NCBI RefSeq assembly: GCF_000242895.2
Contig: NC_021171.1
Coordinates: 2,638,001 to 2,702,000 of the forward strand
Direction: 5' to 3'
From: Bacillus sp. 1NLA3E
GTDB lineage: Bacteria > Bacillota > Bacilli > Bacillales > Cytobacillaceae
DNA: 64,000 nucleotides
This document shows, one piece after another, positions 45,423-54,656 of this stretch. The notes beneath the pieces are model-generated. The model was given only the letters and a program-made list of their open reading frames with translations, was not told where the DNA came from and made no database searches. Numbering within the stretch: position 1 is the first letter of the stretch; each line of letters starts with the position of its first letter. The position numbers and the translations under genes are program-made.

Positions 45423-46265
45423 TCAATCAGTAAATCCAACAGTCATTTTATCTGGATCAGAACCGATCCGATCATCTTTGTTCAAACTATCAATTCTTTC
45501 AATATCTTCTGCAGTTAATTCGAAATCAAAGACATTAGCATTTTCTATAATGCGATGTTCTTTAATGGATTTAGGAATTGTCACTACTTTATTTTGTAAA
45601 TCCCAACGCAAAACGACTTGAGCAGCAGTTTTTTGATATTTTGCAGCGATTTCATTTATTGTCGGGTCACTTAATAGTTCACCTCGTTTTAGTGGCGACC
45701 ATGCTTCCAACTGGATTCCCTCTTGTTGGCAAAAAGAAAGGAGGTCTTTCTGTGATAAGTGTGGGTGGAACTCAACCTGATTAACCATCGGTTTGATTTG
45801 GGCATCGCTGATAAGATCTTTTAAGTGATGAATTTGAAAGTTACTTACACCAATTGCCCGGACGCGCCCATCCTTATATAACTTTTCAAGTGCTCTCCAT
45901 GTTTCTTTGTATTTATTTTTCCCAGGCCAATGAATTAGGTATAAATCCAAATAATCCAAACCAAGTTTCGTTAAGCTTGTCTCAAATGCTTGTAGGGTAG
46001 ACTCATAACCTTGATCAGCATTCCACACTTTCGAAGTAATAAATAATTCCTCGCGCGGTACTCCTGACTCTCTTATGGCTTGACCGACACCTTCTTCATT
46101 TTGGTAAATAGCTGCAGTATCAATACTTATGTAACCATTCTTAATTGCGGCTTTCACAGATTCGATTACTTCTGAACCGTCCTGAACCTTAAATACACCC
46201 AATCCAAACCATGGCATTATAACACCGTTATGTAATGTTGTTGTGTCTTGTAAACTATTTGGCAT
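45423..46265 (-). CDS. yvgN: aldo/keto reductase, YvgN-like (glyoxal/methylglyoxal reductase)
   Basis: 280 residues, AKR (beta/alpha)8 barrel. The tetrad Asp and Tyr lie in [15 protein letters not shown], Lys in FITSKVW, His in [13 protein letters not shown] binding by [15 protein letters not shown]. It is close to B. subtilis YvgN, which reduces methylglyoxal and other aldehydes. Monocistronic; AGGGAGG precedes the ATG. Confidence 0.9.
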   Translation of the reverse strand: MPNSLQDTTTLHNGVIMPWFGLGVFKVQDGSEVIESVKAAIKNGYISIDTAAIYQNEEGVGQAIRESGVPREELFITSKVWNADQGYESTLQAFETSLTKLGLDYLDLYLIHWPGKNKYKETWRALEKLYKDGRVRAIGVSNFQIHHLKDLISDAQIKPMVNQVEFHPHLSQKDLLSFCQQEGIQLEAWSPLKRGELLSDPTINEIAAKYQKTAAQVVLRWDLQNKVVTIPKSIKEHRIIENANVFDFELTAEDIERIDSLNKDDRIGSDPDKMTVGFTD

Positions 46266-46413
46266 GCTTTCCCTCCTAAACTCATTCTCAACCCATCACC
46301 AAGTTTATCACTTGGTATTATCTGATTTTATAACTTTTGGTAGTATAAAACAACAAAGATCCTTTATTTTTTTCAGTTTTGAACTCAAATTAATACTAAA
46401 TTTTCCACCACGG

Positions 46414-46872
46414 TTAATCTTCCTTCTCTGCCATTTCTTTAACTTTTATTAGAACTTTGTCCCAAATTTCTGCACTTGCATCACGGTACTTTTCTCCTTC
46501 TGACATGACAGAAAAATCACCTTGCAAAACATGTAGTTCTGTCTTTCCATTCACCATAGAAAGTCTGAGGGTTATGCCATCTTCTTCAGTTACTAATGGT
46601 CTTTCTTCACTTCTAACATCAAATACGGTAAAACGTAATAGTTTGTTTGGCTCAGAAGCGGTCACATTTCCTTCAACAACGGTTGTTCCATCCTTTCCTT
46701 TCCATAACACTGGACTTCCAAGTGTCCAATCTGATTCAATGTGGAACTGTGGCCCACCACTTGAGAATTCTTGAGCCCACTGACCTGTGTATTCAGGCTT
46801 AGTTATAGTATCCCAAACCACTGTAATTGGAGCATTAATTTCAATTGTTTTGTCTACAAATAGCTTGTTCAT
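46414..46872 (-). CDS. SRPBCC (AHSA1-like) domain protein
   Basis: 152 residues, START/AHSA1 fold. IEINAPITVVWDTITKPEYT opens the domain; VLWKGKDGTTVVEGNV and the C-terminal helix SAEIWDKVLIKVKEMAEKE close it. Ligand-binding family without assigned role. CTGGGAGG before ATG 46872. Confidence 0.87.
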   Translation of the reverse strand: MNKLFVDKTIEINAPITVVWDTITKPEYTGQWAQEFSSGGPQFHIESDWTLGSPVLWKGKDGTTVVEGNVTASEPNKLLRFTVFDVRSEERPLVTEEDGITLRLSMVNGKTELHVLQGDFSVMSEGEKYRDASAEIWDKVLIKVKEMAEKED

Positions 46873-46960
46873 TTGCCGAACCTCCCAGAAACACTATTTA
46901 TACTCAATATCCGAGTTTTGCCTATTTCTAACCTTTTAATGACTCTTTTTATTTAGGCTC

Positions 46961-47138
46961 TGTTAAACTAGAATGTTGATTTCCGCTCCAGGCGCTTCGC
47001 TTTCCGCGGGGCGGGCGTTGAGCCTCCTCGGCGCTTAAGCGCCTGTGGGGTCTCAACTGTCCCGCTGCTCCCGCAGGAGTCTTCGCGCCTTCCACTCCAA
47101 TCAACATTGTGCCAAAAACCAACATTGAGCTTTAACAC
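46961..47138 (-). repeat. GC-rich 177-bp repeat, full copy
   Basis: TGTTAAACTAGAATGTTGAT at one end and TCAACATTGAGCTTTAACA at the other give imperfect terminal inverted repeats. The centre holds the CGGCGCTTAAGCGCC palindrome and CCCGCTGCTCCCGCAGGAG. Confidence 0.92.
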
Positions 47139-47229
47139 AGCCTTTATTTAAAAAAACTACTATTATAAATTCTATATAACTTTACGAATTACCTACCTGA
47201 CACCCCGCAGAACTTGTCTAAATATCAAA

Positions 47230-47292
47230 TCATTGCCTTTTTGACCTCAATGTTACTTTAGAACAAAATTCCCAAATAATTATTTTTTTCAT
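47230..47292 (-). CDS. possible 20-residue microprotein
   Basis: ATG 47292 lies 11 nt behind a perfect AGGAGG. The product MKKIIIWEFCSKVTLRSKRQ is basic at both ends. No family recognised and no terminator follows; the strong RBS is the only support, and it may be chance. Confidence 0.25.
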   Translation of the reverse strand: MKKIIIWEFCSKVTLRSKRQ

Positions 47293-47373
47293 GGTATGAA
47301 ATTCCTCCTGTTTGGGATGATAGAATATAGATTGTTGGGTCTTACCAACTATGGAAAAGGAAGGGGAATTTAA

Positions 47374-47652
47374 ATGGATAAAGTTGAAGTAGGAGAAGTC
47401 TTTAGTATTAGTGATCATGAGGGACAGGAGCAGGAAGTTGAAGTCCTTGGTGTAATAGAAATAGAAGAAACGGAGTATGTTGCAGTCGGATTTGTCGAAG
47501 ACATTCAAAGTGACGACGATGAGGATATTGATATTTTCTTTTTGAAAGTGGATGCTGAGGGTGAACTAGCGGCGATCGAAAGTGACGAAGAGTTTGAAAA
47601 AGTGTCAGTGGCATTTGATGAAATTTTAGATGCCGAAGGAAACATTGAGTAG
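47374..47652 (+). CDS. DUF1292 family protein
   Basis: 92 residues, very acidic. EVFSISDHEGQEQEVEVLGV and VEDIQSDDDEDIDIFFLKVD match the DUF1292 pattern (YrzB-like proteins of Firmicutes). The function is unknown. GGAAGGGG precedes ATG 47374. Confidence 0.82.
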   Translation: MDKVEVGEVFSISDHEGQEQEVEVLGVIEIEETEYVAVGFVEDIQSDDDEDIDIFFLKVDAEGELAAIESDEEFEKVSVAFDEILDAEGNIE

Positions 47653-47743
47653 GGGGTAACTCCCCTGCTTTTTTCCATCCCCAGTAATATCAATCCTCCA
47701 TTTTTTTCATTAAAATACTAATAATTTTTCAAAGAGGATCAAC

Positions 47744-48433
47744 ATGGAGACTATTACAACAACATTTATCAGAACCTTAATCGGATTTTTTGTATTATTG
47801 CTTTTAACTAGGATCCTTGGAAAAAAACAATTAAGTAATATTACATTTTTCACATACATAACTGGAATCGCACTAGGCAATATTGCTGGCGATATGGTAG
47901 TACACAGAGATATAAAACTCATTGACGGAGTCACCGGACTAACGTTTTGGGCAATTTTAACCTTAACAATCGAATTAATTAGTCTCAAATCCTCCAAAGC
48001 GCGTGTGCTTTTAGATGGTGAGCCGACCATTATCATTAAAAACGGAAAAATTCTTGAAAAAGCAATGGCTTCCAATAAATTAAATATGGACGATATTAGC
48101 ATGCTGCTGAGAACAAAGGATGTCTTTTCAGTAACTGAGGTTGATTATGCGATTCTTGAACCAAACGGACAGTTTAGCGTCCTAAAAAAGGCAGAACAAG
48201 AATCCGTGACCAAAAAAGATGCAAAAATTCCGGTCGTGCCACGGAAATACTTACCCTCTGAGCTTGTAGTTGACGGAAGAGTTGTTTTAAAAAATCTTAA
48301 AGAACTTAATTTGCAAGAGGATTGGCTTGTTCTTCAATTAAGAAATCAAGGAATTAAGAATATGAAAGAAGTCTTTTTTGCCGAATTACAAGCTGACGGA
48401 AGCGTCTACGTTGATAAGAGATTTGATTTTTAA
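47744..48433 (+). CDS. DUF421 membrane protein (YetF/YdfR family)
   Basis: 229 residues. Three N-terminal TM helices (FIRTLIGFFVLLLLTRILGK and following), then a soluble region with the RVLLDGEPTIIIKNGKI and LNMDDISMLLRTKDVFSVTEV motifs of DUF421, and a C-terminal domain of the YetF type. Some family members are spore-membrane proteins; the role here is unknown. AGAGGATC before ATG 47744. Confidence 0.9.
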   Translation: METITTTFIRTLIGFFVLLLLTRILGKKQLSNITFFTYITGIALGNIAGDMVVHRDIKLIDGVTGLTFWAILTLTIELISLKSSKARVLLDGEPTIIIKNGKILEKAMASNKLNMDDISMLLRTKDVFSVTEVDYAILEPNGQFSVLKKAEQESVTKKDAKIPVVPRKYLPSELVVDGRVVLKNLKELNLQEDWLVLQLRNQGIKNMKEVFFAELQADGSVYVDKRFDF

Positions 48434-48463
48434 TAACCATTAGGACGTTTAAAAAAGACAAAA

Positions 48464-48488
48464 ACACCTCTGTTTTTTCAGAGGTGCC
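48464..48488 (-). terminator. terminator of pentapeptide-repeat gene
   Basis: CACCTCTG-AAAAAA-CAGAGGTG then TTTTTG on the minus strand, within 30 bp of the stop at 48493. Confidence 0.8.
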
Positions 48489-48492
48489 GCAT

Positions 48493-49347
48493 TTATTTAT
48501 TTTCCCCATACTTTAACCAGTGATTAGGGAGGCATAAAGTCGGTGGTAATATAGTATTACTATCACCCTTGGCCGAATTAATTTGTGCTTGAGTGAGAAA
48601 GATACTTCCTGTGAGATTAGCTCCACTTAAATCTGCGTCTCTTAAGTCTGCACCGATAAGATCAGTTACTCTCATATCGGAGTCTCTCAGGTCAGCTGCA
48701 ATAAGTAATGCGCCTCTTAAGTTGGCACCTCTAAGGTCCACTCCTCTCAGCTTTGCCCCGATAAGGTTACTACCTCTACCTATTTTATTCTGTTTTTTAT
48801 TTTTAACTTTCGCACGCACTAATTCACTTGTTTTTAAAAGCAAATCATTAACAATCACTCTTTGAGATGGTACATTAATGTCTATGATCAATTTTGGACT
48901 TAGTTGAGTAAGATTTTCTGTCTCTTCTATTGCAACCAACAGTTCTTTATAAATAGATTGAGCCTCAGCTAACCTAAGTGCTTCATGTAAATAACATAGC
49001 ATTTCGTGAAATTGTTGCATAATGGGAAATACATCAAACATTTCCTTAGCCAAGGCTGGATGATCACGCCAATCATTTCCATTGTAGGTGACTTGGGAAA
49101 CTTTTTGACCTGCACCAAAACATTCATATACTTCACATCCCCGAAGCCCTTTTTGTCTAAGGTTATCATGAATACGACAGCTATAATCTGCTTGCAAGTT
49201 TTGACAAGGAGTACCACCATCTTTATCGTAAGCGAAATCAGCAGATTTTGCATAGGGCAAGGCAACACAGCACAAACCAAAACAATTTTTACAGTCTGCC
49301 CTTAAGCTATTAAGAATATTGTCATCTTTCTTTAATTGATTAGACAA
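48493..49347 (-). CDS. pentapeptide-repeat protein with N-terminal Cys cluster
   Basis: 284 residues from TTG 49347 (AAAGGAAG upstream). Residues about 18-80 carry CKNCFGLCCVALPY, a TPCQNLQ, a YSCRIHD and a CEVYECFG motif: a cysteine-rich metal-binding-like module (reminiscent of YkgJ-type zinc/iron clusters). Residues about 195-255 are some ten pentapeptide repeats (LRGVDLRGANLRGALLIAAD and following) forming a right-handed beta-helix. Pentapeptide proteins such as Qnr mimic DNA, but this N-terminal fusion points to another role. Function unknown. Confidence 0.85.
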   Translation of the reverse strand: MSNQLKKDDNILNSLRADCKNCFGLCCVALPYAKSADFAYDKDGGTPCQNLQADYSCRIHDNLRQKGLRGCEVYECFGAGQKVSQVTYNGNDWRDHPALAKEMFDVFPIMQQFHEMLCYLHEALRLAEAQSIYKELLVAIEETENLTQLSPKLIIDINVPSQRVIVNDLLLKTSELVRAKVKNKKQNKIGRGSNLIGAKLRGVDLRGANLRGALLIAADLRDSDMRVTDLIGADLRDADLSGANLTGSIFLTQAQINSAKGDSNTILPPTLCLPNHWLKYGENK

Positions 49348-49487
49348 TATTTACACTTCCTTTAATGAGAAAATACTATTTAGTTTTTTTGATTTAGAGT
49401 AATTATAACTCTACAATAATATAGTTTTAAAAACAATAGAGCAAAACCTTTACGATTTCGCCCTCACTTCTCATTTCCCCCCAAGTC

Positions 49488-50261
49488 TCAGGCCTCCAAA
49501 TTCAGATCTATTTTTTTCAACGTATCCCTGATCGAATTTTGAATCACATATGTATTTGGCTCTAAATCATAAGCCGTTGTCCCCTTGTTAACAATAATGA
49601 GCGGAACCCCAGGTTGTCTATCTCGAGGAAAAGTTGAAAAAGGAGTAACTTTTAAACTAGATCCAAGCACGAGCAGACAATCCGCGCGATGTATCATATC
49701 AGTAATCGTCTTAAACCCATCATAGGTAAACCACTGACCTGAGTCGCCAAACAAAACAACATCTGGTTTAATATAATGATGTTCTTCGGTTTGGGTTTCA
49801 CAATGATTGCAAACATAAAAATGATCACTTTCCTTCATCCTTTTGACCATTTCCTCTGCTAAATAGGTCTTCCCACAATTCATACATGAACACGTTTTCA
49901 TTGTCCCATGAAATTCAATCACATTTTTACTGCCAGCTTTTTGATGTAATCCATCAATATTTTGGGTAATCAGATGAGTAATTTTAGATTTTTCTTCCCA
50001 TTTCGCCAATAACTCGTGACCGATATTTGGCACAGCCCTTGGATGATGTAAGTTCTCCATCGCAAACTGATAAAACTTCTTTGGATGGTCATAAAAATAA
50101 TCGATTGAGAGAAGTTCTTCAGGTGTTTCCTGATAAATCCCCGTTCGGGATCGGAAATCAGGTATTCCTGATTCTGTACTGATCCCAGCACCTGTTAACA
50201 CCACTATATTAGTTGAATTTTGGATGATGGAAGTACATTCTTCAATAACTTTTTCTTTCAT
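49488..50261 (-). CDS. Sir2 family NAD-dependent protein deacylase
   Basis: 257 residues from ATG 50261 (AGGAG upstream; the frame opens three codons earlier with TTG). GAGISTESGIPDFRS (NAD-binding), TQNIDGLHQKAGS (QNID motif and the base His within the nearby FHG), and two Cys pairs (CSCMNC... and CNHCET) for the structural zinc are all visible, so it should be active. It removes acetyl or other acyl groups from lysines. Single gene. Confidence 0.92.
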   Translation of the reverse strand: MKEKVIEECTSIIQNSTNIVVLTGAGISTESGIPDFRSRTGIYQETPEELLSIDYFYDHPKKFYQFAMENLHHPRAVPNIGHELLAKWEEKSKITHLITQNIDGLHQKAGSKNVIEFHGTMKTCSCMNCGKTYLAEEMVKRMKESDHFYVCNHCETQTEEHHYIKPDVVLFGDSGQWFTYDGFKTITDMIHRADCLLVLGSSLKVTPFSTFPRDRQPGVPLIIVNKGTTAYDLEPNTYVIQNSIRDTLKKIDLNLEA

Positions 50262-50369
50262 TAAAAACAACTCCTATCAAAGTCCTTTTGCTCCTTATAG
50301 CATCTCATACAATAAAATGTTTTCAAGCATAAAATTCTGCCACGTATATAGTTGTCCTTTCAATCAACA

Positions 50370-50392
50370 AAGGCTGCCTATGCGGCAGCCAG
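50370..50392 (-). terminator. hairpin terminator
   Basis: GGCTGCC-GCATA-GGCAGCC then TTTG on the minus strand, 12 bp past the following gene stop. Confidence 0.65.
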
Positions 50393-50403
50393 AATCAATG
50401 ATA

Positions 50404-50748
50404 TTAAAGATTTTCATCGTTATTTAATAGGTCCTCGGTTGGAATGGTTTCTGAAAAATTTGCTTCGTCTTTTTGTTCTGAACTTCGGTTAGAATCCTCT
50501 TTTTTCGGACTTAACTCTTCGGAGAACTCCGTTAATCCTGCCATGTTTGGGATAGAGATATTTTTACTGCCTTGCTGGATATTTTTCATCAAACTTTGTA
50601 ATGGATTTGTCCGGTTCTTGCTTTGACTTTGGCTTCGGCCGACACTATAAGCCGCCGCACTCACACCAAGACCAATAAGAGAGGCCCACAAGGTTCCTTT
50701 ATTCGTCTTTTTTTTCCCAAACATATTTATTTTTTTGCTTTGATTCAT
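50404..50748 (-). CDS. DUF3918-like small protein
   Basis: About 114 residues from ATG 50748 (GGATGA upstream; earlier in-frame starts at 50760 and 50790 are possible). Residues 9-35 (MFGKKKTNKGTLWASLIGLG, then a VSAAAYSVGR stretch) resemble the basic-plus-helix unit of DUF3918/YrzQ proteins. The C-terminal half is low-complexity, Ser/Glu-rich and acidic. Function unknown. Confidence 0.6.
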   Translation of the reverse strand: MNQSKKINMFGKKKTNKGTLWASLIGLGVSAAAYSVGRSQSQSKNRTNPLQSLMKNIQQGSKNISIPNMAGLTEFSEELSPKKEDSNRSSEQKDEANFSETIPTEDLLNNDENL

Positions 50749-50978
50749 TAAAGTAGTCATCCATTTTTTATTGTTCAAAATTAAGCACACCCTTCATTAG
50801 AGTTCAGAAGTGAATTTCCTTCCATGTCCTAATTTTCACATTCTGCGCTTAAATTATACTGGAATATAGTGTTTCCCTTGCAAATTAACTTACGATCCTT
50901 ATTGGAATAAAAATTTATTTTCATGCAAATAGTATGAACGAACACTCATTTCTTATGGTCTGCATCCTATTTATGGAA

Positions 50979-51398
50979 TTAGGGCAAAAATGGCCGTTTG
51001 ACTATTAATTCTTCTTGCTCCTCTGTTACAAGTTTTGAACCTGCGTTAGCTTCGAGAACAATACCAAGTGCTTGCAGCCAATCGCCCGTTACCGTTATTT
51101 TCTGTCCTTCCAAGTCTAGAAATTCATTGCTTGTGAGGACCTGCTTAGTAACCCCAATCCCTTCCATAAATTGCCCAATGGTTTGAATCCACACCCCTGT
51201 TAAAACTTGTCGTTCATTAAAATCTGAACTCAATTCTTCACTTAGTGTCATAATTTTTGACAAATTGATTACTTCAATGACTTGACCAATTACTTTTATC
51301 CAGACCCCTATAGCCACATTTTTTTCTAATTCAAGAATTAACTGTTTGTTATTTTCAGTATTTTTATCATTCTGTCGTTTATTTTGGTCCCTCATCAT
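50979..51398 (-). CDS. DUF6944 family repetitive protein
   Basis: About 139 residues. Three internal repeats share the pattern G-x-W-I/L-x-x-I/L-G-x-x-x-E: IGVWIKVIGQVIEVINLSK, TGVWIQTIGQFMEGIGVTK, TGDWLQALGIVLEANAGSK, each about 40 residues apart. This matches what I recall as DUF6944, a Bacillaceae family of unknown role. GGAG precedes ATG 51398. Single gene. Confidence 0.72.
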   Translation of the reverse strand: MMRDQNKRQNDKNTENNKQLILELEKNVAIGVWIKVIGQVIEVINLSKIMTLSEELSSDFNERQVLTGVWIQTIGQFMEGIGVTKQVLTSNEFLDLEGQKITVTGDWLQALGIVLEANAGSKLVTEEQEELIVKRPFLP

Positions 51399-51487
51399 CA
51401 CTCACTCCAATCCACTCACTCTATATTCGTATGCAGTGTATTGGAAAATGCCTATTGGACCTTGTTTGTTTATGTAGTTTAGATCGA

Positions 51488-51931
51488 TTATTTACGGGTA
51501 ATTTGCATAAACATTTCTGGTGCATCTAACGGCTCAAAACCGTATTTTGCGTATAAAGAATGAGCATCTTTAGTCGCCAATAACAATCTCCGAATATCTT
51601 TAAGCTCTGGGTGGTTTGTGATCACTTCTATTAACCATTTGGAAAGTCCTAATCCTCGATAACTTGGCAGGACAAATACATCACAGAGATAACCATATGT
51701 TGCTAAATCAGAAATGACTCTTGCAAATCCCACTTGGTGGTTGACCACATTTGAATCCTCTTTAAAAATCCCAAAACAAAGCGCAGAATTTTTTATTGAT
51801 TTTTCAACAGTCTCCTTTGTTCTCTCTTTCGCCCAATAAGACTCCTTGCTTAAAAAATTAAATATCATGTCGTAGTCTAATAATTCTTTTTTTGTAGAAA
51901 TGATAAAGCCATTTACTTTCCAAAATGTCAT
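51488..51931 (-). CDS. GNAT family N-acetyltransferase
   Basis: 147 residues from ATG 51931 (AAAGGAGC upstream). GFARVISDLATYGYLCDVFV and the CoA motif LPSYRGLGLSKWLIEVI, ending in LYAKYGFEPLDAPEMFM, are typical of the YjgM/Acetyltransf_10-like group. The substrate is unknown. Confidence 0.87.
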   Translation of the reverse strand: MTFWKVNGFIISTKKELLDYDMIFNFLSKESYWAKERTKETVEKSIKNSALCFGIFKEDSNVVNHQVGFARVISDLATYGYLCDVFVLPSYRGLGLSKWLIEVITNHPELKDIRRLLLATKDAHSLYAKYGFEPLDAPEMFMQITRK

Positions 51932-52009
51932 TGGAACTGCTCCTTTCGAAAAAGTCATGAATATGGCTTTGGTTTAGTCTCATTTTCAATGCCAAATAAA
52001 TGGCACCTA

Positions 52010-52105
52010 CGCGGGGTCTCACCTGTCCCACTACTCCCGCAGAAGTTTTCGCGCCTTCCACTCCAATCAACATTGTGCAAAAAATCAACATTAAGCTTTA
52101 ACACA
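52010..52105 (-). repeat. GC-rich 177-bp repeat, half copy
   Basis: Only the CGGGGTCTCACCTGTCCC...TTTAACA half is present; the other half is lost. Same family as 46961-47138. Confidence 0.85.
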
Positions 52106-52167
52106 GCCTTATGCAAAAAAAAAAAAGCCTTTCAGCTTATTTTTTTAAAAGATTAACGTATCTATTT

Positions 52168-52668
52168 TCAGCCTTGAGAGGCTATTTCTACATTTAACAA
52201 ATCTGTAGCTTGAATTTCGGATATCCCTTTGACTAAACCTAATTCGCTAATAAAGATTCTCCGTGCATTATCAAGCATTTGTCTTTCGCTAGTATTTAAT
52301 GCCTTTTCTTTGTTTATCCGCATTAAATCGCGAACAACTTCGGCACCTTCTTGGATTTCGCCTGTTTTCATTTTCTCCATGTTGGACTTGTATCTTTCCT
52401 TCCAAGTGAGGGAACGATCAGACTCTCCATGATGAAAAACATTTAAAACATTATCAAGTACCGGCTTCTCAACAACCATCCGTATGCGTGAATTTTCTAT
52501 TTTAGCCTGTGGAATCATCACTTGCATATTATTGATTGGCATTTTAATCACAAAATACTGCCGTTTTTCTCCAAGGACTTCCTTTTCTTCAATGGCCTCT
52601 ATGACACCTGCTCCATGCATTGGATATACAATGTTATCACCGATTTTAAACAGTTCATCCACCTCCAT
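52168..52668 (-). CDS. CarD family transcriptional regulator
   Basis: 166 residues (or 161). The N-terminal RNAP-interacting Tudor-like domain begins FKIGDNIVYPMHGAGVIEAI and continues KRQYFVIKMPINNMQVMIP; the C-terminal helical domain binds promoter DNA (WKERYKSNMEKMKTGEIQ). CarD/CdnL stabilises the open promoter complex. ATG 52668 has no RBS, while CTG 52653 (five codons in) has GGAGGTGG 5-8 nt upstream and would give a protein starting at the position where B. subtilis YdeB begins, as I recall it. Confidence 0.92.
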   Translation of the reverse strand: MEVDELFKIGDNIVYPMHGAGVIEAIEEKEVLGEKRQYFVIKMPINNMQVMIPQAKIENSRIRMVVEKPVLDNVLNVFHHGESDRSLTWKERYKSNMEKMKTGEIQEGAEVVRDLMRINKEKALNTSERQMLDNARRIFISELGLVKGISEIQATDLLNVEIASQG

Positions 52669-52946
52669 ATTAGCTACTTTATAAGATTAACACATAAATC
52701 ATTTTTAATCAAATTTATTATAATATCACTAAGTAAATATTCATGTCAATATATTTATATTGGAACTCCTAATTTATTTTATTAAAAGTTACAGACCGAT
52801 AAAAAATCCACAAAAAGTGTTGTCCACCTTGTTAATTTCCTTTTCAAAAAATTATTAAAGGAATTTATTTTTGATTAACCGAACTTTTCAGCCAATATAA
52901 AGTCTTTTTACATAGTGGAAATTATATTAAAGATTGGTGGTTTAAA

Positions 52947-54635
52947 ATGTTATCGGTTAGAAACTGGAAGAGTAACGAGAACCTCGCTATTCTGATTTCA
53001 GTATTAATGATTGTAATCAATCTTTTGCCTCTGTTTTTGTTAGGCGAAAATGCCCATATTCGGGTGCATGATAATCTGGATTCAAACATTGCCTGGTATA
53101 GGGTTTTAATTAACAGTGGTGAATTGTTCGGCTCGCTTCACTCCACCATTCCTCAGATCATAAATGGACTGCCTAGGAGTGCATTTGGGACAGAGCTCAG
53201 TGGGATAGTTTGGCTACATTCCTTATTTTCACCGATGACGGCCTATGCACTTAGTCAATCAATAACTAGATTCGTGGCTTTCTTAGGCATGTATTTATTA
53301 CTAAAAAAACATTTTGTAATAGATCAAGAGAAATATTTGATTCGAGTTGGCGTCGCTCTTGCTTTTGCCCTAACTCCATTTTGGCCTTCAGGGATGTTGA
53401 GTACACTTGGGCATCCATTGGCACTCTGGGCATTTTTAAATATAAGGAAGCGGGATTTTTCGTGGAGGGAATGGTTAGTACTAACACTTCTTCCTCTATA
53501 CTCTAGCTTTGTGCTTGGCTTTTTCTTTTTTCTTGTAGCCATGGGCCTGCTTTGGCTAAGAGATTTAATCGTGAAAAAAAAATGGAACATCATTTTTTTA
53601 ACCAGTATTGCCTATATGACATCCTTATATTTAGCAGTAGAGTATCGCCTTGTTGCTTCTCTTGTTTTTGGGGAAGGACCAACCAGTCGAGACGAATTTT
53701 TGTCATCAAAACTAAGCTTCTGGCATACAATCAGACTTGTCTTTAAGAATTTCACCTTAGGTCATACCCATGTCATGACCTTACACACCATGATTATTCT
53801 GCCTTTAGTATTCCTAGTTCTGTATCTTTTGATCAAGAACAAACAATGGAAAACTGAAAAAAGGTTTATGCTTCTATTACTAATAAATTTCGTGTTGTCC
53901 GTTTGGTATGCATTTTGGTTTTACAAGGGCTGGGAGCCTTTAAAGGAAAAATTCCATCTATTAAACACCTTTAATTTTGCTCGCTTTCATTTTTTACGAC
54001 CCCTGGTCATATATGTTGGCTTCGCTCTTGCTTTGTCCATCCTTTGGGACATGAAAAAACATTGGAAACGAATGATCATCATTTCAATGATTCTTCAAGT
54101 ATTGTTTTTAACTGGATTTAATGAGGAAATCCGCTATCGAATCGTAGATTATCCATCCTTTAAAGAGTTTTATGCGGAAAAGCAGTTTCAAGAAATAAAC
54201 AAATATATAGGCAAGCCACAACAATCGTATCGAGTGGCTAGCATCGGGCTTCACCCAGCAATCGCTCAATATAATGGATTTTATACGCTTGATACGTACA
54301 ATAACTATTATCCACTAAAGTACAAGTACCAATTTAGAAAAATCATCGCCAACGAATTAGATAAAAATAACAAGCTAAAAGACTATTATGATCACTGGGG
54401 CAATCGGGTTTATATTTTTGTGGATGAACTCGGAAAAAAATATGATTTTAGAAAAAATTCAACTAAGAAAATTAGGCACTTGGACTTAAATACAGAAGCC
54501 TTCAAAAAATTAGGGGGTCGCTATATTTTTTCCTCTGTTCCAATAATAAATGCGAAAGCCAATCACCTTCAATTTCTCAGGTCTTTCGACAACCGTGAAT
54601 CAGCCTGGAAGATATACTTATACGAAGTAAGATAA
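52947..54635 (+). CDS. ykoS: DUF6044 membrane protein YkoS
   Basis: 562 residues, about eleven TM helices in the first about 400 residues (LAILISVLMIVINLLPLFLL and following), an extracytoplasmic loop with IRVHDNLDSNIAWYRVLINS near 38, and a soluble C-terminal part (about 395-562). It matches B. subtilis YkoS, a DUF6044 polytopic protein resembling GT-C glycosyltransferases; the D in HDN could be catalytic. First gene of the ykoS-ykoT-gtrA operon; GGTGG before ATG 52947. Confidence 0.85.
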   Translation: MLSVRNWKSNENLAILISVLMIVINLLPLFLLGENAHIRVHDNLDSNIAWYRVLINSGELFGSLHSTIPQIINGLPRSAFGTELSGIVWLHSLFSPMTAYALSQSITRFVAFLGMYLLLKKHFVIDQEKYLIRVGVALAFALTPFWPSGMLSTLGHPLALWAFLNIRKRDFSWREWLVLTLLPLYSSFVLGFFFFLVAMGLLWLRDLIVKKKWNIIFLTSIAYMTSLYLAVEYRLVASLVFGEGPTSRDEFLSSKLSFWHTIRLVFKNFTLGHTHVMTLHTMIILPLVFLVLYLLIKNKQWKTEKRFMLLLLINFVLSVWYAFWFYKGWEPLKEKFHLLNTFNFARFHFLRPLVIYVGFALALSILWDMKKHWKRMIIISMILQVLFLTGFNEEIRYRIVDYPSFKEFYAEKQFQEINKYIGKPQQSYRVASIGLHPAIAQYNGFYTLDTYNNYYPLKYKYQFRKIIANELDKNNKLKDYYDHWGNRVYIFVDELGKKYDFRKNSTKKIRHLDLNTEAFKKLGGRYIFSSVPIINAKANHLQFLRSFDNRESAWKIYLYEVR

Positions 54636-54656
54636 ACATTTTGAGGAGTGAGTAAA

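Larger units (their letters stand above)
46873..47373. other. intergenic region with GC-rich repeat and a possible microORF
   Basis: 500 bp holding the full repeat copy at 46961-47138 and a 20-codon frame with a strong RBS at 47230-47292. Nothing else recognised. Confidence 0.5.
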
